A stretch of 64,000 nucleotides of DNA from Lutjanus erythropterus (GCA_020091685.1 CM034600.1:5965837-6029836), one strand, 5' to 3'; positions 36,200 through 48,821 are shown, counted from the first letter of the stretch. The notes: generated by a model not told the origin, from the letters alone. Made by a program: numbers and translations.

Positions 36200-36620
36200 C
36201 TGCAAGCTCATGTTTTATATGCTCTGGCTGATCGATGTGGCCACCCTCCCGTTCAGTCAGATTTCCACCTGTCCTGGCTCTTGTTGGGCTAATCACAATG
36301 GAACTGACAGAGGAGAGTCACCGGTCTAGATTTGAAAGGTCACATGTCACACGTTTCAAGCGCAGCGCGTCAGGCTCAGAAACTGAGATAAGGCTGTCAA
36401 ACTAGGCAGTGCTGATCAAATATGAATCAAGATTCTGTTACTGTAACAGAATCTATACTGTAACCATTTCATAAATTTTCAGAAACACATTTTAGTGTAC
36501 TATTGAGCTGAAATTTGAATAAGTTTGTGACCAGGCCATCATTATTTCCTCCTTGAAAATGAACAAAGCAAAGTCCTAATTTGCATGTGTTGCTCAGCGC
36601 TACATCACTCGTTTTGTTGC
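36200..36620 (+). repeat. dispersed repeat family D, copy 2
   Basis: It shares GGCAGTGCTGATCAAATATG, AATCAAGATTCTGTTACTG and TTTTCAGAAACACATTTTAG with the 38.3 kb copy. The left half (GATTTCCACCTGTCCTGGCT) looks like an unrelated or more diverged portion. Confidence 0.65.
36430..36454. repeat. 12 bp perfect inverted repeat, 1-base centre
   Basis: The arms are AGATTCTGTTAC and GTAACAGAATCT. The sister repeat at 38,445 reads AGAATCTGTTACTGTGTTGC, so the right arm is specific to this copy. Confidence 0.9.
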
Positions 36621-36962
36621 TCTGACTTATTGCAAGGCTTTCCAACTCAATTCATCACAACTGGTGGCAACCAAAAACCTCAGTTCAGCTCTTAGTTCAG
36701 TTTTATAGTAAAATTACAGACTCACAAAGTTGGTAGACTCTTAAATTTATACTAAACTCTTTGATTTCAATAATAAAAAGTTAAAGTATGGCTCCCCAGA
36801 CTAACCATTATTGTGTTTTACCGTTTACAAAATCCTACTGTGGTTTGTTCACCAAACATTACATTTGTCTTCTGAGGAGTTGCTTTTGTACAACTGCATG
36901 AACAAGGCAGAAGCAGCCCAATTATAACCCACACATTCATCATGTTGTCATGTTAGGATCAA

Positions 36963-36980
36963 ATATATATATATATATAT
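36963..36980 (+). repeat. (AT)9 microsatellite
   Basis: Eighteen bases of alternating AT in intron 2. Confidence 0.95.
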
Positions 36981-37029
36981 GTTCATGCATATTCAAACAA
37001 ACAAACCTCACCATAAAGGCTCTTATGGA

Positions 37030-37275
37030 ATGTATTAATAATTGGCCAAGTGTTGCTGTTTGTGTCTAGACGGGCACCATCAGCCGCTGCGTGCCTCTGT
37101 GAAGTTTGGACATTAGCTCTAATGAACTTCAGACTGTCTGGACGATTAAAACCGCATTTTCACTCCTAATGAGCAATTAACAGAGGGGAGATAACAGAGA
37201 AAGGGCAGCAGGCACAGAACCTTGGGCATTGCATCTTTAGAAGAACACAATCATTTCTTTGTCAGAATGTCAACA
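37030..37275. other. candidate conserved non-coding block, intron 2
   Basis: It is a non-repetitive stretch of balanced composition with several homeodomain-like TAAT cores (ATTAGCTCTAATGAAC, CTCCTAATGAGCAATTAA). No repeat landmark or plausible exon was found. Conservation cannot be judged from one sequence. Confidence 0.25.
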
Positions 37276-38264
37276 ATACAGGGAGCATACAGTGCTGCTT
37301 AAGAGGGTTTTGTAAGTTGTATTATAAGTGAATCCATTTGTGAATAACACGTTAGCCTTCAATTAAATTACATAAAAGAAAACATCAAGGCAAACACACT
37401 TCAGGATTAAATCTGCTTGTATCAAAGTCATACTCCAGTGCTCTCACTGCCCCAGCAACTATAATAATGATGTTCAAGAGACAGACAGCATGTCTCTATA
37501 TTGAGATAAAAGTCACAAGACCTTTATATTTCCCCAAGGTTGCAGAGTAACAGCGCCACAGCTCGACAGTGGGCTCAGACTAATCTGCGTCAAGGCTACA
37601 TCAGTGTCGGCCGCATCCGAAGAAGCTGGCTGATTGCCTGCTTCATGGAAAGTGACTGAGAAAGGAGAGAGCCCATCTGGTCAGCTGCGGAGCAGCATAA
37701 TCACAAGGCAGTACGTTGTTACTCTGAACCCGACTCCAACTACAACTCCTGACAAAAGTCTGGCTGCAGGACGGGTACGCAGGTGACTCTGAGCATGAAT
37801 GAATCAGAACTGGGCAGAAATTATATTAAGCTCTCACGTGGATCAACAGTACACAGGAAAGCGAGCACAGAAAAATCCCTGATCTCCACATGCACAGATA
37901 TTTTGAGGAGCAGCGACACCCCCACACCCACTGTATTGTCTCCTTCTCTTCTCTTGATGTAGGCACACTTAAAATTGTTTGCCTAAACACAAAAATAGAC
38001 ACACATACACGCTTGTGTGCACAAGGAGGAGACACTGATTATATGATACATATAATACACAGATAGAATTACTTGCCCAATTTCATTAGTTGTGTTTGCA
38101 TCCAAATGTGTGAGTAATAACCAAATTTCAAGTAAACTGGAAAAAGAAAATTGAAAGAATGCTCATTTCTATCCACTATGCTTATTGCAATGCAACTATT
38201 AGGAGTTGGCTCATCAAGCTAAGCGTTAGGTGCCACCAATCCTCCATTTGGATAAGCATTATTA

Positions 38265-38725
38265 AAGCATTATATATTTGTAAATTATGGTTTCATTTAA
38301 AGTGGAACAGATAAAGCAGGGTATGCTTTAGGGCATGGCTACCGTGTGATTCATTTTAAGTGAAGTCTGTCCAGTGCGATGCTCAGGGCTCCTGAAACTC
38401 AGACCAAACTGTAAAACTAGGCAGTGCTGATCAAATATGGATCAAGAATCTGTTACTGTGTTGCACACTAGTCACATAAAATGTTTTCCGAAATATATTT
38501 TAGTGACTGTTTAACTGTAATGTGAGAAGCTTTGAGCCCAGGCAGGCCTGACAAACCAAAACCAAATACCACCCACTCCCCGAGGTCCATGCTCTCTTCA
38601 GTACTACACATGCTGTGGTTGTGAATAACAAAATGGCGACCCCAATAATGACAAACTTGAGGCTTCAAAACAGTAGTCCACAAACTGATGGGTGACGTCA
38701 CGGTGGGTTCACTCTTGATAAGCAC
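38265..38725 (+). repeat. dispersed repeat family D, copy 3 (fullest)
   Basis: It runs from TATTTGTAAATTATGGTTTC through GCAGGGTATGCTTTAGGGC, GGCAGTGCTGATCAAATATG, TTTTCCGAAATATATTTTAG, GTCCATGCTCTCTTC and AACAAAATGGCGACCCCAAT to ACGGTGGGTTCACTCTTG. It joins the left and right parts seen separately at 31.8 and 32.6 kb. No coding content is visible. Confidence 0.7.
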
Positions 38726-39334
38726 TAATAAATTTAACTAGCTAGTGTTGGCCTAACCTAATTTTTTGTGTGGTGCTTCGCCTCTCTCTTTGGCCTGTTG
38801 GTCAAACAAATATGGAGATACCTGCTTCAGAAATGGCTGCATCAGAGGTATCAATAATTGTTGTATCATTATTAATTACAATAATTAGATCAAATATATT
38901 TAATAATTTGGTCCAAAGGGGCTCCAACCACTTTGACCACCATGGTTGAAAGTCCCTGCCAGCAAATATTTCACTGTCATGCACATTTCCGCATCATTTT
39001 AACAGATTTCTACAGGACATCAAGAACACATAATCTCCAGCATGTACAGTACAGACACGCAAGCAAGTGACATTTCAATCCCTTCTATATTAAAATTTAT
39101 ATTAAAATCCCATCAGTGTGTTGAGCGTAATTGAAAATGACAGAGTGTACTTTCGGACTCATCCGGCTAATGCCGAGCAAGCTGACAGCAGGAGTCACCT
39201 GTGCGAGGGTTTTTTCAGCTGGGGATTTCTTGCTGCATGCCTCTTGGATTTGCGCTGCAGGAAAATATAATCAGAGAGTAGGCAGACAGAGACAGGATGC
39301 CACAGGCTGACTCACAGGCTGAGGGCATGCAAGC

Positions 39335-39560
39335 TGCTCACGGTGAGGTGAAACAGAGAGGTGGTCGGGAGGTGGGAGCATGCGGCAGGAAGGGGGTGGA
39401 GCTGAAAAAAGAGGACCAAAGAAGGATAAAATGTAATATTAAAGAGAAGAACAGGGAGGGAAGGTGAGATGAGAATGATAGAGAACTTGAAAGGGACAAA
39501 GAGTAGAGAAATAGATGGAGAAAGGGGGACATGGTGAAGGTAAGAAGATGAGATGGATTG
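39335..39560 (+). repeat. purine-rich tract
   Basis: About 220 bases are strongly A+G on the plus strand (GAGAAGAACAGGGAGGGAAG and similar). Long minus-strand frames here are low-complexity Ser/Leu/Phe artefacts of the skew. Confidence 0.75.
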
Positions 39561-40429
39561 ATGATTGTTGGCAAATAGAAGCGGAGTGGAAATCTGACAC
39601 AGTCAGGCTGTGGCAGATTTCTGCTGGAGAAGATGGGGTGAGTTTTAAGGTTTTGGCTGTCAGAAATCCCTCACAGATACACCGCTCACACAGCAATTTA
39701 GGTGAGGCAGGGTGGGCACAGGGCTCACCACTAATCTATTGATCTCCTGCCAAGAGAGGGATAAGGCAAGAGAGCCCCGAACCTTTGGAGGCCAATTCTT
39801 GAACCTCAGTGGAGCAGCTACAACAAAGCTGCACGGTTGGGAGCCAATATGGGGAGATATCCTGCACCGGGTAGGGTGTTTTCTGTGAAAATCCAGCCTT
39901 CTTATGAGCCTAAATCACAATGTGACGCTGCAATAGCGAAGAGCACCCCATCACCTTTCACTGAAATGGCACAGATTCCCCCTGATTCTCAAAATCAAGT
40001 TTTGGTGTTGGGTGTTTCTTGTGAATCTCAAACCTGCATTAACTGGTCTCCCACACAACACTGACATATCATCTTAAACCATTTTTACACCAACATTAGC
40101 ATCTATATGCAGGTTTCTGTTTATCTTCTTGTGTGTCATGGTTCAACAGCACAAACACACCAGAAAACAGGGTTAGAAAACAGTAGAAAGCAGCATGGAG
40201 GTCAGTGACAGTATTAGCAAACAGTTGCCTATTTACACATAGAGCAACATTGGAGGGATTTCATTCCACCTAAAGAATTTAAGCCCAATATTCATACTCC
40301 TTTTGGCTCTATTTTGGTCTCCACCACCCCCTGAGGAAAATATATGGTTCTTAAGCTGCTAAATGACTGATGTGTAATTTTAGCACTTTTTCGACAAAAA
40401 CAACCACCTGCTACAGCTGATGTGAGCAG

Positions 40430-41333
40430 GGAGACAAAACACTACAGCTGCAGGCTGGACAACCCTGGGAAAACTGAAAATATGTAGTCAGCCAATCACA
40501 TGGCAGCAACTCAATGCATGTAGACATGGTCATCATCGCCACAACCAAGGTATGCAGAAGATCATCTCTGAATGCACAACCTTAAAGCAGATGGGTTACA
40601 GCAGCAGAAAACCACACCAGGTGCCACTCCTGTCGGCTAAATACAGAAAACCGAGGCTACAGTTCACACAGGCTCCCCAAAATTAGACAACAGAAGGCTG
40701 GAAAATGTTGCCTGGTCCGATGAGTTTCGACTTCTGCTGCGACATTCAGATGGTGGGGTTGGAATTTGGCGTAAATAAAATGAAAGCATGGATCCATCCT
40801 GCCTTGTATCAGCAGTTCAGGCTGCTGCTGGTGGTGTAATGGTGTGGGGGATATTTTCTTGGTGCGCTTTGGGCACGTGAGTACCAATGAGCATCATTTA
40901 AACTCCACAGCCTACCTGAGTGTTGTTTCTGACCATGTCCATCCCTGTATGACCACAGTGTACACATCTTCTAATGGATACTCCCAGCAGGATAACACAC
41001 CATGTCACAAAGCTCAAATCATCTCAAACTGGTTTCTTGAACATGACAATGAGTTCACTCAACTCCAGTGGCCTCCTCAGTCCCCAGATCTCAGTCCAAT
41101 AGAGAACCTTTGGGATGTGGTGGAACAGGAGATTTGCATCATAGATGTGTAGACGACAAATCTGCAGCAACTATGTGATGTTATCATGTCAATATGGACC
41201 AAAATCTCTGAGGAATGTTTCCAGCACCTTGTTGAATCTATGCCACAAAGAATTAAGGCAGAATGAAGGCAAAAGGGGGTCCAACCCGGTACCAGCAAGG
41301 TGTACCTAATGAAGTACCCTGTGAGTGTACAAA
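40430..41333 (+). pseudogene. Tc1-like transposon with dead transposase
   Basis: The 3' part encodes a degraded DDE domain. At 40,980-41,140 the plus strand reads YSQQDNTPCHKAQIISNWF, then FTQLQWPPQSPDLSPIENLW and DVVEQEI. QDN-PCH holds the second catalytic Asp and PIENLWD the third acidic residue. Upstream, WSDEFRLLLRHSDGGVGIW-like text and MVWGIFSWCALG can be traced through stops. Left landmarks are CAGCCAATCACATGGCAGCA and CAACTCAATGCATGTAGACA; the right end is AAGGTGTACCTAATGAAGTA before CCCTGTGAGTG. Part of the N-terminal DNA-binding region is deleted, so the copy is non-autonomous and dead. Confidence 0.88.
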
Positions 41334-41807
41334 ATTCCTGACCTGTAGAGAGATGTTTTTTAAACAACTTTTTTCAAATGAATATGGCCATTAAAAGCTG
41401 CAGGTGCAGGATGGACAGCCGTGAACATTTGAATCAACAGGAGCCACTCACTCTTTGCTCAGATCTCATTAGGAGACCATGGGGGTAATTAGAGACCAGT
41501 AATCTTTATTTAGATGGGACAGCTTAGGCCTTGCTTTTATTCACCTCCGCCACTGAGCCTTTACTAAATGACAACTGAACTGCATATATAAAATGAATGG
41601 GGAAAAGGTACAGGGTTGATTTATTTATCATTCAGCAACACAGAAGTGTATGCTGAAATGTACATTTATATTAATCACAAAAAATAGCTCATATAAATTG
41701 ATGAATAAATTAAAAAAATAAAGTATTTTTTGCGGTGAAGTGCAAAGAATCAATCAAGGACTCTCACAACCTTCACTTGCCAGACAGCAGCAGGGTGAAC
41801 ATGGTTG

Positions 41808-41833
41808 GGAATTGTTTTTAAGAAAACAATTCC
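41808..41833. repeat. 11 bp perfect inverted repeat, 4-base loop
   Basis: GGAATTGTTTT and AAAACAATTCC flank TAAG. Confidence 0.9.
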
Positions 41834-42243
41834 TTATCTATATCTACCAGACGTTTCCTACACCAAACCTCTGACATCACACCGTTATATTTAAGCACCA
41901 AAATCACTTGGTTAGGTTCAAGAAAAGATTGTGGCTGAAATAAATATGTCAGGTACAGTAAGTATATCACATAAGCTAACTTACGATCATTAATGCAATT
42001 TGCCTGTGTTAACACAAGTTATCAAGTGTATGTAAGTTAAAGTAAGTCATAATAATAGAATTGTTTGCAGTTTAAGGTGTTTAAGGTGTTTTATCATGGT
42101 GGTCTATGGGGTAAAATGCTTTTTGGACTGGTGGGGATTTTTTTTGCTGCAACAACACGAATGGCCACTGAGAAAAACTGGCAGCAAGGCTGAGCAGCAT
42201 TGCCCAGTCTAGTTCTATTATAAGCCTAAGGAATGTCTCCTGA

Positions 42244-42280
42244 ATTTGTCCTTTGCTTCTATCATAAGCAAAGGACAAAT
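42244..42280. repeat. 15 bp perfect inverted repeat, 7-base loop
   Basis: ATTTGTCCTTTGCTT and AAGCAAAGGACAAAT flank CTATCAT. Confidence 0.95.
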
Positions 42281-42488
42281 ACCAATATAACTATGAGTCA
42301 TAATAAGCTGCTTCCGCAGACAACCAATACATTTTTCTGATGAAGACAGCCTTCTTGTAGTTCTCTCTGTACAGGCAGCTAACCTCACCAATATTACTGA
42401 TGATACTGTAACATTTTTTTAAAATTCTTTCTGTCTATTATTGTGTCATTTTAGTGCCATAACAAATAATCTGTCTTTCTGCAGTTTA

Positions 42489-42758
42489 AGAACCACTATG
42501 TAAGATTTAGTGGCATCTAGAATCACCTCACTCTCCCCTTCAAGTGTGTAGGAGAAACTTGGTTTCTCTGTTGTGAGCTACTGCATAACATGGTTGTGCT
42601 CCATGGAAGAGAACCCCAACCCTTTGTAGGTATAATCGGCTCATAATAAAAGATAATAAAAACACAACCATTCCTAATTTCAAGTGATTATGTAGTAATA
42701 TATTCAGTTTCTGCCATACCCTGGCAATAAATCTCTCTAAATCTTACACACTGGACCT
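42489..42758. mobile_element. MITE family E, copy 1 (270 bp)
   Basis: The left end is AGAACCACTATGTAAGATTT and the right end AAATCTTACACACTGGACCT. They are inverted repeats of each other with a few mismatches. Inside are GTGGCATCTAGAATCACCTC and ATTCAGTTTCTGCCATACCC. The same plan is seen at 50,757-51,126, and I recall the 'ggtccagtgtgtaggattta' ends as very common in fish. Confidence 0.85.
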
Positions 42759-43183
42759 TTCAATGAACTTTTTAAAAGTTTATACACAAATACTTACAGC
42801 AGCAACCCCCTACAGAGAGAAAATTGCTGCAGTCCTAAAAAAGTAATAAAAGGCCAAAAATAATTTCATACTCACATAAAAACAACTATAATCATATATT
42901 TCATATATCAAAATATAGCCTGATCTTCCAGATGAGTCATTTCAAAAGCACAGCAGGCACTAAAACAGATTTTTAGAAGAGGACGATGAACAAACTCTCA
43001 AAACTAAAACCACACCTGCTGTGCTATAACAACACATTCACTCCTACCTGCTAGTGAGTCAGACTTCTCAAGCAGAGACAGAAAAATGAATGTATAGATC
43101 GTATCACATAGTCTATAGAATTCTATAAACATGACTGACTAACTTTGAAATGAGAGACTACAAAAAATAATCACTTACAATTA

Positions 43184-43212
43184 TGTGTATCAAATCAGTG
43201 ATTTGATACACA
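43184..43212. repeat. 14 bp perfect inverted repeat, 1-base centre
   Basis: TGTGTATCAAATCA and TGATTTGATACACA flank a single G. Confidence 0.95.
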
Positions 43213-44388
43213 GGCTTGTATTTTATTTTAAATACATCTGGACTGGTGGGAGTGGGGAGGCCGTCTCTCCTACACATTTTAATGGAATGAAACACCCATG
43301 CATGAGGCTGAAACTGTCAGTACTCCACTGGCAAATGATGTTACATAAGAGAAGTGGGATGTTTCATATGGGAGCCTGATAGCGGTTTAGATGGTGGAGG
43401 ATAGAAATAAAAGAACAGATAAATTGTGGAATAAGTGTGTAGCTTCAGGAGCTGCACAGTGAGAACATGAAGCCACTAAAAGACTTCCTCATATTTTCCT
43501 CAAGTGTCCTCTCCTAAACTTTCAAAGTTTTAATGAGCCAATGTCATCAGTGGTTTTCTTTTTACTTCAGAATTGAAATGATATGAACGTATTATCACAT
43601 TTGAATTGGAATTGGAGCACAAAATTACACTTTTTGAAGTGCAAAAAGGGTCACTTCAGTGACTGTAAAGCCGTGCCAAACACAAAGAAGTACAGTCATA
43701 GCTATTGGGAAGGAGAAGAAAAATATCTCATGAATTCTATTATTTTCATCTGGGTCCAAAAGAATACATCATAGAGATGCATTTGTCTCTGACCAAATGA
43801 CAGAACAGCACATAATCTCTTCAGAGATTTCAATTTTTCTTATTACTGCAGTTCAAATGGAGAAGAATTCCACTTGCTCAGGAAAATGCATGAGAGCTGT
43901 TTGCATCTCTCCAAGGGCAATGTCAGCGTGGCTGAGGTCCCACATGCTTAGAATATGTTAAAACCCAGTCAAGACTGGACTGAATAACACTGTAAAAAGG
44001 GTCAGCTTCACTGTCTAGCTGACAAACAGCAAGACAGAGCATTGTGTTTGAAAGAGCTTTGTTTCACAATGAAACATCCATCATTTAAAAAAGTGACACC
44101 TACTCTGAAACACTGACTGACAGTGTAAATTGGTACACAGCATGCTTGAATTCTTTCCAACAGGGCTTATATAACTTTAATCCTCAGTGGACAAACTATC
44201 AGTGTAAAATGAACTGGTGATTGATTTGGTTATTATACTTAATGCTGATGTCAAGATCACTTTAGTCTGGTCAGAGATAACTCCTAGTCTGAGTCCAAAC
44301 CACACACTATATTAAACATGAATATGGTTTCCAAGCCGTCACTCATATATTTCTGAAGAGCGATTGTGACGCTTACAGTGTGGTGCAT

Positions 44389-44941
44389 TAGGGTTGGGCG
44401 ATAGGACGACTATATTGTCTATCGACGACAGGCTGAATCCATCGCTGATTGCTTTTTTGTTTTTAGGGCGATTTTTCATGTTATTTCTCTAATGTAATAG
44501 TCTGCAGAGTGACAGCCTCTGCTCTGCACCACATTCTCATCCAGTGGCGCAGTTCACACCCACTCAGCCGACCATGAGCGCTCTGAGCTGGGTGACGAGT
44601 GAGAGGAAAACAGCCTGCAGAGTCAGACTCTTTAAACTCTTTTCATCCTGTAAAGTGAGGATTTATTTTGACCAAACCAGAGTTGGTGATTGCTGAAAGA
44701 GTGGACAGACTAACAAAGATGGTTTTGGTGAGTTTTACATGTTTTTCTGTCGAGTTTAAATGAAGTGTATTTTCTGAGGAGTTAACGAGCCAACACAGTG
44801 AATTTGCCGCTTGTGCACATCCCCCAGCTGTGACCTCAGAGGACAGGAGGAGGTGGGTGCGGGGTACGATGATATCGCCAATCACTGATTGACGGGCTGA
44901 CAATGATTGTTTGGAAAATTTTAGCATATCGCCCAACTCTA
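44389..44941. mobile_element. 553 bp non-autonomous hAT-type transposon
   Basis: The ends are TAGGGTTGGGCGATA and TATCGCCCAACTCTA, 15-base inverted repeats with one mismatch. Both are flanked by the identical 8-base direct repeat TGGTGCAT (44,381-44,388 and 44,942-44,949), the target-duplication length expected of the hAT superfamily. The interior is GC-richer than the intron (AGTGGCGCAGTTCACACCCA region) and has no transposase frame, so it must have been mobilised in trans. The clean duplication suggests a fairly young insertion. Confidence 0.93.
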
Positions 44942-45318
44942 TGGTGCATATACATACACCGACATTGCATTACCCTTCAGATCGTATGTCAACATCGGCG
45001 CCATATTGGATAGGGCAAGACTGGCCAGTAAACAAATACAAGTAAATGGGGGAGCTGTGTTATTTATGGATTAAAAAGGTTTTTTATTTCTCAAAATATT
45101 TCACTGAGTCATTTTTATATTCACAGGCTCATGATCAACATGGAGTAAGAGTAACTTTTTTTCTACTCCATATATATTGTAAACCATGGAATATAACTGC
45201 CATCTACATCAGCTGAGAAATGTAAACATAGTGCTTTTTATCCAGAAAACTGCAGCCCAGTTATGTAGCACATGTATTTGTTCACAGGCTAGTCTTGCCC
45301 AGACCAATTACGCCAGTG

Positions 45319-45613
45319 ATGTTGACTAGAGATGTTAATGATTAATCATTACTTGATTAATCGGCATTAAGAATTTAACCAATTAAAAATGCATCGATCG
45401 ATAATTAGTCAATTGTAATTGCACCTCATTTGACATTGCTTTCTCTGGTGGAGACATTTGTTGCATAAGAAAACTTAAAATTAAAAAAAAAAGTTAAATT
45501 GAGAACAATAATGTGTGTTTTGTCTATTAATCATCAACAATTAATTGATTAATCACTTGTTAATATTTTCAAATATTGGATAAGGAAAATGGATGAAAGC
45601 TGAAGCCCTAACG
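45319..45613 (+). repeat. AT-rich 'ATTAATCGATTAAT' repeat
   Basis: It opens with AGAGATGTTAATGATTAATC, contains GCATCGATCGATAATTAGTC and AATTAATTGATTAATCACTT, and ends with GAAAGCTGAAGCCCTA. It resembles the AT-rich MITE family with GATTAATC ends but is distinct in the middle. Confidence 0.6.
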
Positions 45614-45899
45614 CTGATGCATTGCAGCAACAGGCCAAACCAGCAAATGCAGTGTCTACGTATGTACACATATGCTGTAGTGGCTCCAGCTCCACATAAC
45701 TACTGTCTCATCCAAAACTGGAGGATGGAGCATGGGTGAAGCTGAGGTGGGTGAAATGAAGCTGCTACCTAGCAGACAGCCAGCTGTCATGGCAGCCACT
45801 TGTCAGTCTATGCACTTTATTATCAATAATTTTAAGCCTTAATATAATGTAAGCACGCCATAAAGTTGTTGTGAATGGTTAAATTAGCCACAGAGAGCA

Positions 45900-46060
45900 A
45901 AACTGTTTTTGTACCAGGCAGTAAACATGTTTACTTCCACTGTAAAGTTGGGCATTTTCATATGGGAGCCTATGCGGATTGACTTGCTTTTGGAGCCAGC
46001 CTTTAATGGCCATTCGAGAAACTACAGTTTTTGGCATGTTTGCCAGGACATTGCAGCTTA
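45900..46060 (+). repeat. interspersed repeat fragment
   Basis: CAGTAAACATGTTTACTTCC, GTAAAGTTGGGCATTTTCAT, GGGAGCCTATGCGGATTGAC and TGGCCATTCGAGAAACTACA match, from memory, a fish interspersed repeat. No second copy is in the window. Confidence 0.55.
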
Positions 46061-46189
46061 ATATTTTTTATGATATGACACGTCCCACCTTACTCCCAAT
46101 GAAAGTCTGAGATAAAAGGAAAAAAATAATCAAGACCAAGACAGGACTTGAACACTACATGACTGGAGTTCATGGTCTTCATAAAGCAT

Positions 46190-46705
46190 TGGTTTCCAAC
46201 CTGGGGTCCAAGCCCCACTACAAGTGGGCAACAAAAATCACATGGGATCCCCAAGGCTTTGTCTGCTCTGAGGTTGTCAACATTACATTTGCACACATTA
46301 TACGACTACAACAACAACATTTATAAAACTAAAATCACAGTATTTGCAAAAGTCTGTATCTAAAACTATTTAAAAAGAAAAGTTTTCTCCTCATGTTAAT
46401 TAGTAGGCCACACCTCTGTGACCTCTAAGGTTCTGTGATAATGAATCATTCTTATTCTGTTCGTAAAGATGAGTGTGTTTATGCCTACTCTGGCTGGTTG
46501 TTAAAAGAAAAAATGTTAAGGTTATACTAGAAAAGAGACATTTCACAAAGGTAAACCTTTGGGGAAACAATTATAACAGATTTTAATTTTTGACAATAAA
46601 GCTTTGGAGTGAATCACATTCTTTTGGTGTGTGTGAGCAGGAAGGCTGAGCATCTCTTAGATACATGTAGGAGGGACTCCAAGGAAAAAAGGTAGGGAAC
46701 CATTG
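46190..46705. mobile_element. hAT-like non-autonomous element (about 516 bp)
   Basis: The left end is TGGTTTCCAACCTGGGGTCC and the right end AAGGTAGGGAACCATTG, imperfect inverted repeats (the right end carries three extra bases). An identical 8-base repeat TAAAGCAT lies at 46,182-46,189 and 46,706-46,713, which fits a hAT target duplication. The interior has GTGGGCAACAAAAATCACAT and no coding frame. Confidence 0.75.
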
Positions 46706-47929
46706 TAAAGCATATTAAAGTAAAAATAAAGAGACAACTGTCAATGCCAACAGTGAGGGAAAAAACACTTGCAATATAACCCCACATGAAAGGAAAAGTA
46801 GAGAGAATTAAAAAAGGAAAAAGAAGTGGAAGCTTTCTTGCTTGAAAGAGCTCTTCACTGGAAAAATGTCTGCCTACTGCTCTCTATGCTTCTATTTATT
46901 CATGTGCATCCTTTGCAAGCCAGCTTCCTAGTTCTTCACTTCTTACAGAAACACGCATTGATTGCAAAGTTATACATCCTCCACACGTGGGTGGATATAG
47001 AGGAGCAGTGGGTAATTTGATGGTGGAGTAAAAGAAACTGAAATTTAATTTACACAATGACCAGGCAGCATGATACAAGCTCCTCAAGGACAAACTCTGA
47101 GCCATCAATAAATTAGATAAGGAGAAGTGCTTCACCATCTTGCTTTGGTATCTTGGCACATTCTTGTACAAAGCTGAAACACACAAACACGTGCAACACA
47201 CACACTTTTAATTTAAAGCTGTTAGCAAGGCTTGATGACTGAAACTCTAAAGAGCAGAACCTGGGAGTAAAGAAATACTTTTTTCCCATTGCATTCTTGA
47301 GGGAAAATCGATGACTACCTCAGGTATAAGAAACAAAACAGTAATTCAATACTGCACTGAAATGAGAGTGGATATCACTGACAGGATCACTGAGTGGATC
47401 ATAAAGTATCATCTGATATGAAGTACCATCAAAGCATTGAAGCCTTTGGGTTCTGTGTCTAATTTGCTCTTTCTATTTTTGTATCTGTCCCACATGTGCA
47501 ATCATGTGCTTTCATGTTTCATGTCTGTGTTGTTATCTCTCTCGTGGCGTGTGTGATCTGTCATCGATCACTAACTTTGATCCCTGAAAACCTCACATGC
47601 ACTCTCATCTTGCATCATAGCCTCCGAGTCTAGCTTTTTGACTTAGTCTCTCTTTACTGGCAGCACGTTTCAGTGTTTGTGTGAGTTTATTCTTTAGCTT
47701 TTTGCTTTAGCTTTAGCTTCTTTAGCTGAAGACAAATGTGACTAATTTTCATTAGAAATAAATCATTTTTTGTAATTAATTGATTAATAATGATAATGAA
47801 ATTTTAGCATCATTACAGTGCAAAGTCTTGAGTTATACCTAAAAAAAATCCCTTCCACATGAATTCTTAAGTTTGTGATGATGTCTTGACTTTTCCACTC
47901 GTTCCATCAGCTGTTTCTTCATGGTTTCC

Positions 47930-48255
47930 AGTCAGTGTATCCTACTGACTTTGGTGATCCCTGAACATTTTTGGTTTTCATTGAAATATCTCAAAAACCT
48001 GTTTGGTGGGTCGCCATTTAGTACAAACATGTTTCTTAAATCGTGACAACTTAAGTGACATTTTGACTTACTGTTATTTATTACATTAACGTGCTAGACT
48101 AAGATGATGAGCATTGCTAACACTTTCTGCTACTCATTGACACACTAGCATTTGGAGTATGTTAGCATTCTGATGTCAGCTTTTCACATAGCACCACTGT
48201 GCCTGTATAGCCTTATATAGCTACTAGAATCACAATAGACTTTTAGACGTGTTAA
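47930..48255 (+). repeat. dispersed repeat family C relative
   Basis: It shows GACTTTGGTGATCCCTGAAC, TTGAAATATCTCAAAAACC, GTGCTAGACTAAGATGATGA, GTATGTTAGCATTCTGATG and CACCACTGTGCCTGTATAGC, in the order of a very abundant fish repeat. It is diverged, with no coding content. Confidence 0.7.
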
Positions 48256-48821
48256 AACTCAGTTGACCAACTCTGTAATATTGGCCTTTCTTCTTGATTA
48301 TATGAATGCTCGCAAGTCATTGAGAAGAGAATCTTTCTCATCACACCTATACAACATGAAGGCAGAATCAGCCTCAACTAACTGGAAGCCACCACCTGCT
48401 CAGATAAGCAAAGGGTGTACAAGCATTCAAAGAATGCAGAACAACACACAAAGCATTAATTTCATCTTTCTCTATTGACCACTTAACTAGTGGCACATCC
48501 ATGAGTGCATCAACTTTAGCAGCATGTCATCTACTGTGAAACAGAGTTACCCTCCTCACACAACCTGACAAAGCTTAGTCACTCTCAGTTGAGAGGACCT
48601 AATGATGCACACCTGTTTTCACTTTCACTAATTCAGCTGATGAGCTACCCCAACATCAGAGGCAGAGAAAAACAGGAAACAACATCATACAATCCACTGT
48701 AGGGCTGAATACCAATAGACCACAAACACAATGACAACGTTTAAACAAAAAAGATGCTGCAACATTTTTATACAGATCAATGGAAACATTGGACTGAAAT
48801 TTATGATCTAATACAGCCATT

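Noticed and set aside
39190-39230. 20-base minus-strand interval bounded by CAG and GTGACT, with the length expected for a missing small exon
   Set aside because: It translates to AEKTLAQ, unlike any copine, and exon 3 leaves no gap to fill.
39338-39696. Ser/Leu/Phe-rich minus-strand frames
   Set aside because: They are by-products of a purine-rich tract on the plus strand.
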